Assembly (NCBI GenBank): GCA_964007475.1
Contig: CAXFZM010000176.1
Span: 1 to 64,000 of the forward strand
Source of the DNA: Hybos culiciformis
Lineage: Eukaryota > Arthropoda > Insecta > Diptera > Hybotidae
Reading direction: 5' to 3'
DNA: 64,000 nucleotides
Shown here one piece after another: positions 51,249 to 63,903 of the stretch (position 1 is the stretch's first letter; each line of letters opens with the position of its first letter). Under the pieces are notes generated by a model. The model was given only the letters and a program-made list of their open reading frames with translations. It was not told the DNA's origin and did no database searches. Made by a program: the position numbers and the translations under genes.

Positions 51249-54200
51249 TGACTTTGGGCTGGTTTTTTGTTCATTACTCGGGCTCCAGACCTCGGAGAAC
51301 CTTCGTTTTTAGCTTAAATTAAAGGTCTAGAAATTACGCTTCTTTCTGTGCAATTTTAATGAAAATCGTTTTTCTAGATCCGGAGAAATAAACGATAAGG
51401 TGAGCAAACCCCCTAACTTTAACACATAAAATGTTGACTTTGGACTGGTTTTTTGTTCATTACTCCGGCTCCAGACTTCGGCGGACCTCCGTTTTTGGCT
51501 TAAATTAAAGGTCTAGAAATTACGCTTCTTTCTGTGCAATTTTTATGAAAATCGGTTTTCTAGATCCGGAGAAGTAAACGATAAGGTGAGCAAACCCCTT
51601 AACTTTAACACATAAAATGTTGACTTTGGGCTGGTTTTTTGTTCATTACTCCGGCTCTAGACCTCGGAGAACCTCCGTTTTTGGCTTAAATTAAAGGTCT
51701 AGAAATTACGCTTCTTTCTGTGCAATTTTTATGAAAATCGGTTTTCTAGATCCGGAGAAATAAACGATAAGGTGAGCAAACCCCCTAACTTTAACACATA
51801 AAATGTTGACTTTGGGCTGGTTTTTTGTTCATTACTCCGGCTCCAGACCTCGGAGAACCTCCGTTTTTGGCTTAAATTAAAGGTCTAGAAATTACGCTTC
51901 TTTCTGTGCAATTTTTATGAAAATCAGTTTTCTAGATCCGGAGAAATAAACGATAAGGTGAGCAAACCCCCTAACTTTAACACATAAAATGTTGACTTTG
52001 GGCTGGTTTTTTGTTCATTACTCCGGCTCCAGACTTCGGCGGACCTCCGTTTTTGGCTTAAATGAAAGGTCTAGAAATTACGCTTCTTTCTATGCAATTT
52101 TAATGAAAATCGGTTTTCTAGATCCGGAGAAATAAACGATAAGGTGAGCAAACCCCCTAACTTTAACACATAAAATGTTGACTTTGGACTGGTTTTTTGT
52201 TCATTACTCCGGCTCTAGACCTCGGAGAACCTCCGTTTTTGGCTTAAATTAAAGGTCTAGAAATTACGCTTCTTTCTGTGCAATTTTTATGAAAATCGGT
52301 TTTCTAGATCCGGAGAAATAAACGATAAGGTGAGCAAACCCCCTAACTTTAACACATAAAATGTTGACTTTGGGCTGGTTTTTTGTTCATTACTCCGGCT
52401 CCAGACTTCGGCGGACCTCCTTTTTTGGCTTAAACTAAAGGTCTAGAAATTACGCTTCTTTCTGTGCAATTTTTATGAAAATCGGTTTTCTAGATCCGGA
52501 GAAGTAAACGATAAGGTGAGCAAACCCCCTAACTTTAACACATAAAATGTTGACTTTGGGCTGGTTTTTTGTTCATTACTCCGGCTCTAGACCTCGGAGA
52601 ACCTCCGTTTTTGGCTTAAATTAAAGGTCTAGAAATTACGCTTCTTTCTGTGCAATTTTTATGAAAATCGGTTTTCTAGATCCGGAGAAATAAACGATAA
52701 GGTGAGCAACCCCTCTAACTTTAACACATAAAATGTTGACTTTGGGCTGGTTTTTTGTTCATTACTCCGGCTCCAGACCTCGGAGAACCTCCGTTTTTGG
52801 CTTAAATTAAAGCTCTAGAAATTACGCTTCTTTCTGTGCAATTTTTATGTAAATCGGTTTTCTAGATCCGGAGAAATAAACGATAAGGTGAGCAAACCCC
52901 CTAACTTTAACACATAAAATGTTGACTTTGGGCTGGTTTTTTGTTCATTACGCGGGCTCCAGACCTCGGAGAACCTTCGTTTTATGAAAATCGGTTTTCT
53001 AGATCCGGAGAAATAAACGATAAGGTGAGCAAACCCCCTAACTTTAACACATAAAATGTTGACTTTGGGCTGGTTTTTTGTTCATTACTCGGGCTCCAGA
53101 CCTCGGAGAACCTTCGTTTTTGGTTAAAATTAAAGGTCTAGAAATTACGCTTCTTTCTGTGCAATTTTTATGAAAATCGGTTTTCTAGATCCGGAGAAAT
53201 AAACGATAAGGTGAGCAAACCCCCTAACTTTAACACATAAAATGTTGACTTTGGGCTGGTTTTTTGTTCATTACTCCGGCTCCAGACTTCGGCGGACCTC
53301 CGTTTTTGGCTTAAATCAAAGGTCTAGAAATTACGCTTCTTTCTGTGCAATTTTTATGTAAATCGGTTTTCTGGATCCGGAGAAATAAACGATAAGGTGA
53401 GCAAACCCCCTAACTTTAACACATAAAATGTTGACTTTGGGCTGGTTTTTTGTTCATTACTCGGGCTCCAGACCTCGGAGAACCTTCGTTTTTGGCTTAA
53501 ATTAAAGGTCTAGAAATTACGCTTCTTTCTGTGCAATTTTAATGAAAATCGTTTTTCTAGATCCGGAGAAATAAACGATAAGGTGAGCAAACCCCCTAAC
53601 TTTAACACATAAAATGTTGACTTTGGACTGGTTTTTTGTTCATTACTCCGGCTCCAGACTTCGGCGGACCTCCGTTTTTGGCTTAAATTAAAGGTCTAGA
53701 AATTACGCTTCTTTCTGTGCAATTTTTATGAAAATCGGTTTTCTAGATCCGGAGAAGTAAACGATAAGGTGAGCAAACCCCTTAACTTTAACACATAAAA
53801 TGTTGACTTTGGGCTGGTTTTTTGTTCATTACTCCGGCTCTAGACCTCGGAGAACCTCCGTTTTTGGCTTAAATTAAAGGTCTAGAAATTACGCTTCTTT
53901 CTGTGCAATTTTTATGAAAATCGGTTTTCTAGATCCGGAGAAATAAACGATAAGGTGAGCAAACCCCCTAACTTTAACACATAAAATGTTGACTTTGGGC
54001 TGGTTTTTTGTTCATTACTCCGGCTCCAGACCTCGGAGAACCTCCGTTTTTGGCTTAAATTAAAGGTCTAGAAATTACGCTTCTATCTGTGCAATTTTTA
54101 TGAAAATCAGTTTTCTAGATCCGGAGAAATAAACGATAAGGTGAGCAAACCCCCTAACTTTAACACATAAAATGTTGACTTTGGGCTGGTTTTTTGTTCA

Positions 54201-57200
54201 TTACTCCGGCTCCAGACTTCGGCGGACCTCCGTTTTTGGCTTAAATGAAAGGTCTAGAAATTACGCTTCTTTCTATGCAATTTTAATGAAAATCGGTTTT
54301 CTAGATCCGGAGAAATAAACGATAAGGTGAGCAAACCCCCTAACTTTAACACATAAAATGTTGACTTTGGACTGGTTTTTTGTTCATTACTCCGGCTCTA
54401 GACCTCGGAGAACCTCCGTTTTTGGCTTAAATTAAAGGTCTAGAAATTACGCTTCTTTCTGTGCAATTTTTATGAAAATCGGTTTTCTAGATCCGGAGAA
54501 ATAAACGATAAGGTGAGCAAACCCCCTAACTTTAACACATAAAATGTTGACTTTGGGCTGGTTTTTTGTTCATTACTCCGGCTCCAGACTTCGGCGGACC
54601 TCCTTTTTTGGCTTAAACTAAAGGTCTAGAAATTACGCTTCTTTCTGTGCAATTTTTATGAAAATCGGTTTTCTAGATCCGGAGAAGTAAACGATAAGGT
54701 GAGCAAACCCCCTAACTTTAACACATAAAATGTTGACTTTGGGCTGGTTTTTTGTTCATTACTCCGGCTCTAGACCTCGGAGAACCTCCGTTTTTGGCTT
54801 AAATTAAAGGTCTAGAAATTACGCTTCTTTCTGTGCAATTTTTATGAAAATCGGTTTTCTAGATCCGGAGAAATAAACGATAAGGTGAGCAACCCCCTAA
54901 CTTTAACACATAAAATGTTGACTTTGGGCTGGTTTTTTGTTCATTACTCCGGCTCCAGACCTCGGAGAACCTCCGTTTTTGGCTTAAATTAAAGCTCTAG
55001 AAATTACGCTTCTTTCTGTGCAATTTTTATGTAAATCGGTTTTCTAGATCCGGAGAAATAAACGATAAGGTGAGCAAACCCCCTAACTTTAACACATAAA
55101 ATGTTGACTTTGGGCTGGTTTTTTGTTCATTACGCGGGCTCCAGACCTCGGAGAACCTTCGTTTTATGAAAATCGGTTTTCTAGATCCGGAGAAATAAAC
55201 GATAAGGTGAGCAAACCCCCTAACTTTAACACATAAAATGTTGACTTTGGGCTGGTTTTTTGTTCATTACTCGGGCTCCAGACCTCGGAGAACCTTCGTT
55301 TTTGGCTAAAATTAAAGGTCTAGAAATTACGCTTCTTTCTGTGCAATTTTTATGAAAATCGGTTTTCTAGATCCGGAGAAATAAACGATAAGGTGAGCAA
55401 ACCCCCTAACTTTAACACATAAAATGTTGACTTTGGGCTGGTTTTTTGTTCATTACTCCGGCTCTAGACCTCGGAGAACCTCCGTTTTTGGCTTAAATTA
55501 AAGGTCTAGAAATTACGCTTCTTTCTGTGCAATTTTTATGAAAATCGGTTTTCTAGATCCGGAGAAATAAACGATAAGGTGAGCAAACCCCCTAACTTTA
55601 ACACATAAAATGTTGACTTTGGGCTGGTTTTTTGTTCATTACTCCGGCTCCAGACTTCGGCGGACCTCCGTTTTTGGCTTAAATCAAAGGTCTAGAAATT
55701 ACGCTTCTTTCTGTGCAATTTTTATGAAAATCGGTTTTCTAGATCCGGAGAAATAAACGATAAGGTGAACAAACCCCCTAATTTTAACCCATAAAATGTT
55801 GACTTTGGGCTGGTTTTTTGTTCATTACTCCGGCTCCAGACCTCGGAGAACCTCCGTTTTTGGCTTAAATTAAAGGTCTAGAAATTACGCTTCTTTCTGT
55901 GCAATTTTTATGTAAATCGGTTTTCTAGATCCGGAGAAATAAACGATAAGGTGAGCAAACCCCCTAACTTTAACACATAAAATGTTGACTTTGGGCTGGT
56001 TTTTTGTTCATTACTCGGGCTCCAGACCTCGGAGAACCTTCGTTTTTGGCTTAAATTAAAGGTCTAGAAATTACGCTTCTTTCTGTGCAATTTTAATGAA
56101 AATCGTTTTTCTAGATCCGGAGAAATAAACGATAAGGTGAGCAAACCCCCTAACTTTAACACATAAAATGTTGACTTTGGACTGGTTTTTTGTTCATTAC
56201 TCCGGCTCCAGACTTCGGCGGACCTCCGTTTTTGGCTTAAATTAAAGGTCTAGAAATTACGCTTCTTTCTGTGCAATTTTTATGAAAATCGGTTTTCTAG
56301 ATCCGGAGAAGTAAACGATAAGGTGAGCAAACCCCTTAACTTTAACACATAAAATGTTGACTTTGGGCTGGTTTTTTGTTCATTACTCCGGCTCCAGACC
56401 TCGGAGAACCTCCGTTTTTGGCTTAAATTAAAGGTCTAGAAATTACGCTTCTTTCTGTGCAATTTTTATGTAAATCGGTTTTCTAGATCCGGAGAAATAA
56501 ACGATAAGGTGAGCAAACCCCCTAACTTTAACACATAAAATGTTGACTTTGGGCTGGTTTTTTGTTCATTACTCCGGCTCCAGACCTCGGAGAACCTCCG
56601 TTTTTGGCTTAAATTAAAGGTCTAGAAATTACGCTTCTTTCTGTGCAATTTTTATGAAAATCAGTTTTCTAGATCTGGAGAAATAAACTATAAGGTGAGC
56701 AAACCCCCTAACTTTAACACATAAAATGTTGACTTTGGGCTGGTTTTTTGTTCATTACTCCGGCTCCAGACTTCGGCGGACCTCCGTTTTTGGCTTAAAT
56801 GAAAGGTCTAGAAATTACGCTTCTTTCTATGCAATTTTAATGAAGATCGGTTTTCTAGATCCGGAGAAATAAACGATAAGGTGAGCAAACCCCCTAACTT
56901 TAACACATAAAATGTTGACTTTGGACTGGTTTTTTGTTCATTACTCCGGCTCTAGACCTCGGAGAACCTCCGTTTTTGGCTTAAATTAAAGGTCTAGAAA
57001 TTACGCTTCTTTCTGTGCAATTTTTATGAAAATCGGTTTTCTAGATCCGGAGAAATAAACGATAAGGTGAGCAACCCCCTAACTTTAACACATAAAATGT
57101 TGACTTTGGGCTGGTTTTTTGTTCATTACTCCGGCTCCAGACCTCGGAGAACCTCCGTTTTTGGCTTAAATTAAAGCTCTAGAAATTACGCTTCTTTCTG

Positions 57201-57609
57201 TGCAATTTTTATGTAAATCGGTTTTCTAGATCCGGAGAAATAAACGATAAGGTGAGCAAACCCCCTAACTTTAACACATAAAATGTTGACTTTGGGCTGG
57301 TTTTTTGTTCATTACGCGGGCTCCAGACCTCGGAGAACCTTCGTTTTATGAAAATCGGTTTTCTAGATCCGGAGAAATAAACGATAAGGTGAGCAAACCC
57401 CCTAACTTTAACACATAAAATGTTGACTTTGGGCTGGTTTTTTGTTCATTACTCGGGCTCCAGACCTCGGAGAACCTTCGTTTTTGGCTAAAATTAAAGG
57501 TCTAGAAATTACGCTTCTTTCTGTGCAATTTTTATGAAAATCGGTTTTCTAGATCCGGAGAAATAAACGATAAGGTGAGCAAACCCCCTAACTTTAACAC
57601 ATAAAATGT

Positions 57610-57795
57610 TGACTTTGGGCTGGTTTTTTGTTCATTACTCGGGCTCCAGACCTCGGAGAACCTTCGTTTTTGGCTAAAATTAAAGGTCTAGAAATTACGC
57701 TTCTTTCTGTGCAATTTTTATGAAAATCGGTTTTCTAGATCCGAAGAAGTAAACGATAAGGTGAGCAAACCCCCTAACTTTAACACATAAAATGT
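57610..57795 (+). repeat. V8* variant with CCGAAGAAG
   Basis: The usual TCCGGAGAAA at 131-140 reads TCCGAAGAAG, which removes the TCCGGA palindrome. It recurs at 63210-63395 as part of V8*, and its tail also appears in the shortened monomer at 59420. In every case V5 follows, so these are related junctions confined to the last 7 kb. Confidence 0.9.
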
Positions 57796-59419
57796 TGACT
57801 TTGGGCTGGTTTTTTGTTCATTACTCCGGCTCTAGACCTCGGAGAACCTCCGTTTTTGGCTTAAATTAAAGGTCTAGAAATTACGCTTCTTTCTGTGCAA
57901 TTTTTATGAAAATCGGTTTTCTAGATCCGGAGAAATAAACGATAAGGTGAGCAACCCCCTAACTTTAACACATAAAATGTTGACTTTGGGCTGGTTTTTT
58001 GTTCATTACTCCGGCTCCAGACCTCGGAGAATCTCCGTTTTTGGCTTAAATTAAAGCTCTAGAAATTACGCTTCTTTCTGTGCAATTTTTATGTAAATCG
58101 GTTTTCTAGATCCGGAGAAATAAACGATAAGGTGAGCAAACCCCCTAACTTTAACACATAAAATGTTGACTTTGGGCTGGTTTTTTGTTCATTACGCGGG
58201 CTCCAGACCTCGGAGAACCTTCGTTTTATGAAAATCGGTTTTCTAGATCCGGAGAAATAAACGATAAGGTGAGCAAACCCCCTAACTTTAACACATAAAA
58301 TGTTGACTTTGGGCTGGTTTTTTGTTCATTACTCGGGCTCCAGACCTCGGAGAACCTTCATTTTTGGCTAAAATTAAAGGTCTAGAAATTACGCTTCTTT
58401 CTGTGCAATTTTTATGAAAATCGGTTTTCTAGATCCGGAGAAATAAACGATAAGGTGAGCAAACCCCCTAACTTTAACACATAAAATGTTGACTTTGGGC
58501 TGGTTTTTTGTTCATTACTCCGGCTCCAGACTTCGGCGGACCTCCGTTTTTGGCTTAAATCAAAGGTCTAGAAATTACGCTTCTTTCTGTGCAATTTTTA
58601 TGTAAATCGGTTTTCTAGATCCGGAGAAATAAACGATAAGGTGAGCAAACCCCCTAACTTTAACACATAAAATGTTGACTTTGGGCTGGTTTTTTGTTCA
58701 TTACTCGGGCTCCAGACCTCGGAGAACCTTCGTTTTTGGCTTAAATTAAAGGTCTAGAAATTACGCTTCTTTCTGTGCAATTTTAATGAAAATCGTTTTT
58801 CTAGATCCGGAGAAATAAACGATAAGGTGAGCAAACCCCCTAACTTTAACACGTAAAATGTTGACTTTGGACTGGTTTTTTGTTCATTACTCCGGCTCCA
58901 GACTTCGGCGGACCTCCGTTTTTGGCTTAAATTAAAGGTCTAGAAATTACGCTTCTTTCTGTGCAATTTTTATGAAAATCGGTTTTCTAGATCCGGAGAA
59001 GTAAACGATAAGGTGAGCAAACCCCTTAACTTTAACACATAAAATGTTGACTTTGGGCTGGTTTTTTGTTCATTACTCCGGCTCTAGACCTCGGAGAACC
59101 TCCGTTTTTGGCTTAAATTAAAGGTCTAGAAATTACGCTTCTTTCTGTGCAATTTTTATGAAAATCGGTTTTCTAGATCCGGAGAAATAAACGATAAGGT
59201 GAGCAAACCCCCTAACTTTAACACATAAAATGTTGACTTTGGGCTGGTTTTTTGTTCATTACTCCGGCTCCAGACCTCGGAGAACCTCCGTTTTTGGCTT
59301 AAATTAAAGGTCTAGAAATTACGCTTCTTTCTGTGCAATTTTTATGAAAATCAGTTTTCTAGATCCGGAGAAATAAACGATAAGGTGAGCAAACCCCCTA
59401 ACTTTAACACATAAAATGT

Positions 59420-59591
59420 TGACTTTGGGCTGGTTTTTTGTTCATTACTCCGGCTCCAGACTTCGGCGGACCTCCGTTTTTGGCTTAAATGAAAGGTCTA
59501 GAAATTACGCTTCTTTCTATGCCCGTTTTTCTAGATCCGAAGAAGTAAACGATAAGGTGAGCAAACCCCCTAACTTTAACACATAAAATGT
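59420..59591 (+). repeat. V2-front shortened chimera (172 bp)
   Basis: The monomer is V2 up to CTATGC, then reads CCGTTTTTCTAG and continues with the CCGAAGAAG tail. It is 14 bp short. The left half is V2 and the right half resembles V19 or the V8* variant. The junction bases (CC) do not match either parent exactly, which suggests end joining or conversion with a small local change. It leads into a V5 that has also lost one T (59592-59775, 184 bp). Confidence 0.88.
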
Positions 59592-62500
59592 TGACTTTGG
59601 GCTGGTTTTTTGTTCATTACTCCGGCTCTAGACCTCGGAGAACCTCCGTTTTTGGCTTAAATTAAAGGTCTAGAAATTACGCTTCTTTCTGTGCAATTTT
59701 ATGAAAATCGGTTTTCTAGATCCGGAGAAATAAACGATAAGGTGAGCAACCCCCTAACTTTAACACATAAAATGTTGACTTTGGGCTGGTTTTTTGTTCA
59801 TTACTCCGGCTCCAGACCTCGGAGAACCTCCGTTTTTGGCTTAAATTAAAGCTCTAGAAATTACGCTTCTTTCTGTGCAATTTTTATGTAAATCGGTTTT
59901 CTAGATCCGGAGAAATAAACGATAAGGTGAGCAAACCCCCTAACTTTAACACATAAAATGTTGACTTTGGGCTGGTTTTTTGTTCATTACGCGGGCTCCA
60001 GACCTCGGAGAACCTTCGTTTTATGAAAATCGGTTTTCTAGATCCGGAGAAATAAACGATAAGGTGAGCAAACCCCCTAACTTTAACACATAAAATGTTG
60101 ACTTTGGGCTGGTTTTTTGTTCATTACTCGGGCTCCAGACCTCGGAGAACCTTCGTTTTTGGCTAAAATTAAAGGTCTAGAAATTACGCTTCTTTCTGTG
60201 CAATTTTTATGAAAATCGGTTTTCTAGATCCGGAGAAATAAACGATAAGGTGAGCAAACCCCCTAACTTTAACACATAAAATGTTGACTTTGGGCTGGTT
60301 TTTTGTTCATTACTCCGGCTCCAGACTTCGGCGGACCTCCGTTTTTGGCTTAAATCAAAGGTCTAGAAATTACGCTTCTTTCTGTGCAATTTTTATGTAA
60401 ATCGGTTTTCTAGATCCGGAGAAATAAACGATAAGGTGAGCAAACCCCCTAACTTTAACACATAAAATGTTGACTTTGGGCTGGTTTTTTGTTCATTACT
60501 CGGGCTCCAGACCTCGGAGAACCTTCGTTTTTGGCTTAAATTAAAGGTCTAGAAATTACGCTTCTTTCTGTGCAATTTTAATGAAAATCGTTTTTCTAGA
60601 TCCGGAGAAATAAACGATAAGGTGAGCAAACCCCCTAACTTTAACACATAAAATGTTGACTTTGGACTGGTTTTTTGTTCATTACTCCGGCTCTAGACCT
60701 CGGAGAACCTCCGTTTTTGGCTTAAATTAAAGGTCTAGAAATTACGCTTCTTTCTGTGCAATTTTTATGAAAATCGGTTTTCTAGATCCGGAGAAATAAA
60801 CGATAAGGTGAGCAAACCCCCTAACTTTAACACATAAAATGTTGACTTTGGGCTGGTTTTTTGTTCATTACTCCGGCTCCAGACTTCGGCGGACCTCCTT
60901 TTTTGGCTTAAACTAAAGGTCTAGAAATTACGCTTCTTTCTGTGCAATTTTTATGAAAATCGGTTTTCTAGATCCGGAGAAATAAACGATAACGTGAGCA
61001 ACCCCCTAACTTTAACACATAAAATGTTGACTTTGGGCTGGTTTTTTGTTCATTACTCCGGCTCCAGACCTCGGAGAACCTCCGTTTTTGGCTTAAATTA
61101 AAGCTCTAGAAATTACGCTTCTTTCTGTGCAATTTTTATGTAAATCGGTTTTCTAGATCCGGAGAAATAAACGATAAGGTGAGCAAACCCCCTAACTTTA
61201 ACACATAAAATGTTGACTTTGGACTGGTTTTTTGTTCATTACTCCGGCTCTAGACCTCGGAGAACCTCCGTTTTTGGCTTAAATTAAAGGTCTAGAAATT
61301 ACGCTTCTTTCTGTGCAATTTTTATGAAAATCGGTTTTCTAGATCCGGAGAAGTAAACGATAAGGTGAGCAAACCCCCTAACTTTAACACATAAAATGTT
61401 GACTTTGGGCTGGTTTTTTGTTCATTACTCCGGCTCTAGACCTCGGAGAACCTCCGTTTTTGGCTTAAATTAAAGGTCTAGAAATTACGCTTCTTTCTGT
61501 GCAATTTTTATGAAAATCGGTTTTCTAGATCCGGAGAAATAAACGATAACGTGAGCAACCCCCTAACTTTAACACATAAAATGTTGACTTTGGGCTGGTT
61601 TTTTGTTCATTACTCAGGCTCCAGACCTCGGAGAACCTCCGTTTTTGGCTTAAATTAAAGCTCTAGAAATTACGCTTCTTTCTGTGCAATTTTTATGTAA
61701 ATCGGTTTTCTAGATCCGGAGAAATAAACGATAAGGTGAGCAAACCCCCTAACTTTAACACATAAAATGTTGACTTTGGGCTGGTTTTTTGTTCATTACG
61801 CGGGCTCCAGACCTCGGAGAACCTTCGTTTTATGAAAATCGGTTTTCTAGATCCGGAGAAATAAACGATAAGGTGAGCAAACCCCCTAACTTTAACACAT
61901 AAAATGTTGACTTTGGGCTGGTTTTTTGTTCATTACTCGGGCTCCAGACCTCGGAGAACCTTCGTTTTTGGCTAAAATTAAAGGTCTAGAAATTACGCTT
62001 CTTTCTGTGCAATTTTTATGAAAATCGGTTTTCTAGATCCGGAGAAATAAACGATAAGGTGAGCAAACCCCCTAACTTTAACACATAAAATGTTGACTTT
62101 GGGCTGGTTTTTTGTTCATTACTCCGGCTCTAGACCTCGGAGAACCTCCGTTTTTGGCTTAAATTAAAGGTCTAGAAATTACGCTTCTTTCTGTGCAATT
62201 TTTATGAAAATCGGTTTTCTAGATCCGGAGAAATAAACGATAAGGTGAGCAAACCCCCTAACTTTAACACATAAAATGTTGACTTTGGGCTGGTTTTTTG
62301 TTCATTACTCCGGCTCCAGACTTCGGCGGACCTCCGTTTTTGGCTTAAATCAAAGGTCTAGAAATTACGCTTCTTTCTGTGCAATTTTTATGTAAATCGG
62401 TTTTCTAGATCCGGAGAAATAAACGATAAGGTGAGCAAACCCCCTAACTTTAACACATAAAATGTTGACTTTGGGCTGGTTTTTTGTTCATTACTCGGGC

Positions 62501-63903
62501 TCCAGACCTCGGAGAACCTTCGTTTTTGGCTTAAATTAAAGGTCTAGAAATTACGCTTCTTTCTGTGCAATTTTAATGAAAATCGTTTTTCTAGATCCGG
62601 AGAAATAAACGATAAGGTGAGCAAACCCCCTAACTTTAACACATAAAATGTTGACTTTGGACTGGTTTTTTGTTCATTACTCCGGCTCCAGACTTCGGCG
62701 GACCTCCGTTTTTGGCTTAAATTAAAGGTCTAGAAATTACGCTTCTTTCTGTGCAATTTTTATGAAAATCGGTTTTCTAGATCCGGAGAAGTAAACGATA
62801 AGGTGAGCAAACCCCTTAACTTTAACACATAAAATGTTGACTTTGGGCTGGTTTTTTGTTCATTACTCCGGCTCTAGACCTCGGAGAACCTCCGTTTTTG
62901 GCTTAAATTAAAGGTCTAGAAATTACGCTTCTTTCTGTGCAATTTTTATGAAAATCGGTTTTCTAGATCCGGAGAAATAAACGATAAGGTGAGCAAACCC
63001 CCTAACTTTAACACATAAAATGTTGACTTTGGACTGGTTTTTTGTTCATTACTCCGGCTCCAGACTTCGGCGGACCTCCGTTTTTGGCTTAAATTAAAGG
63101 TCTAGAAATTACGCTTCTTTCTGTGCAATTTTTATGAAAATCGGTTTTCTAGATCCGGAGAAATAAACGATAAGGTGAGCAAACCCCCTAACTTTAACAC
63201 ATAAAATGTTGACTTTGGGCTGGTTTTTTGTTCATTACTCGGGCTCCAGACCTCGGAGAACCTTCGTTTTTGGCTAAAATTAAAGGTCTAGAAATTACGC
63301 TTCTTTCTGTGCAATTTTTATGAAAATCGGTTTTCTAGATCCGAAGAAGTAAACGATAAGGTGAGCAAACCCCCTAACTTTAACACATAAAATGTTGACT
63401 TTGGGCTGGTTTTTTGTTCATTACTCCGGCTCTAGACCTCGGAGAACCTCCGTTTTTGGCTTAAATTAAAGGTCTAGAAATTACGCTTCTTTCTGTGCAA
63501 TTTTTATGAAAATCGGTTTTCTAGATCCGGAGAAATAAACGATAAGGTGAGCAACCCCCTAACTTTAACACATAAAATGTTGACTTTGGGCTGGTTTTTT
63601 GTTCATTACTCCGGCTCCAGACCTCGGAGAACCTCCGTTTTTGGCTTAAATTAAAGCTCTAGAAATTACGCTTCTTTCTGTGCAATTTTTATGTAAATCG
63701 GTTTTCTAGATCCGGAGAAATAAACGATAAGGTGAGCAAACCCCCTAACTTTAACACATAAAATGTTGACTTTGGGCTGGTTTTTTGTTCATTACGCGGG
63801 CTCCAGACCTCGGAGAACCTTCGTTTTATGAAAATCGGTTTTCTAGATCCGGAGAAATAAACGATAAGGTGAGCAAACCCCCTAACTTTAACACATAAAA
63901 TGT

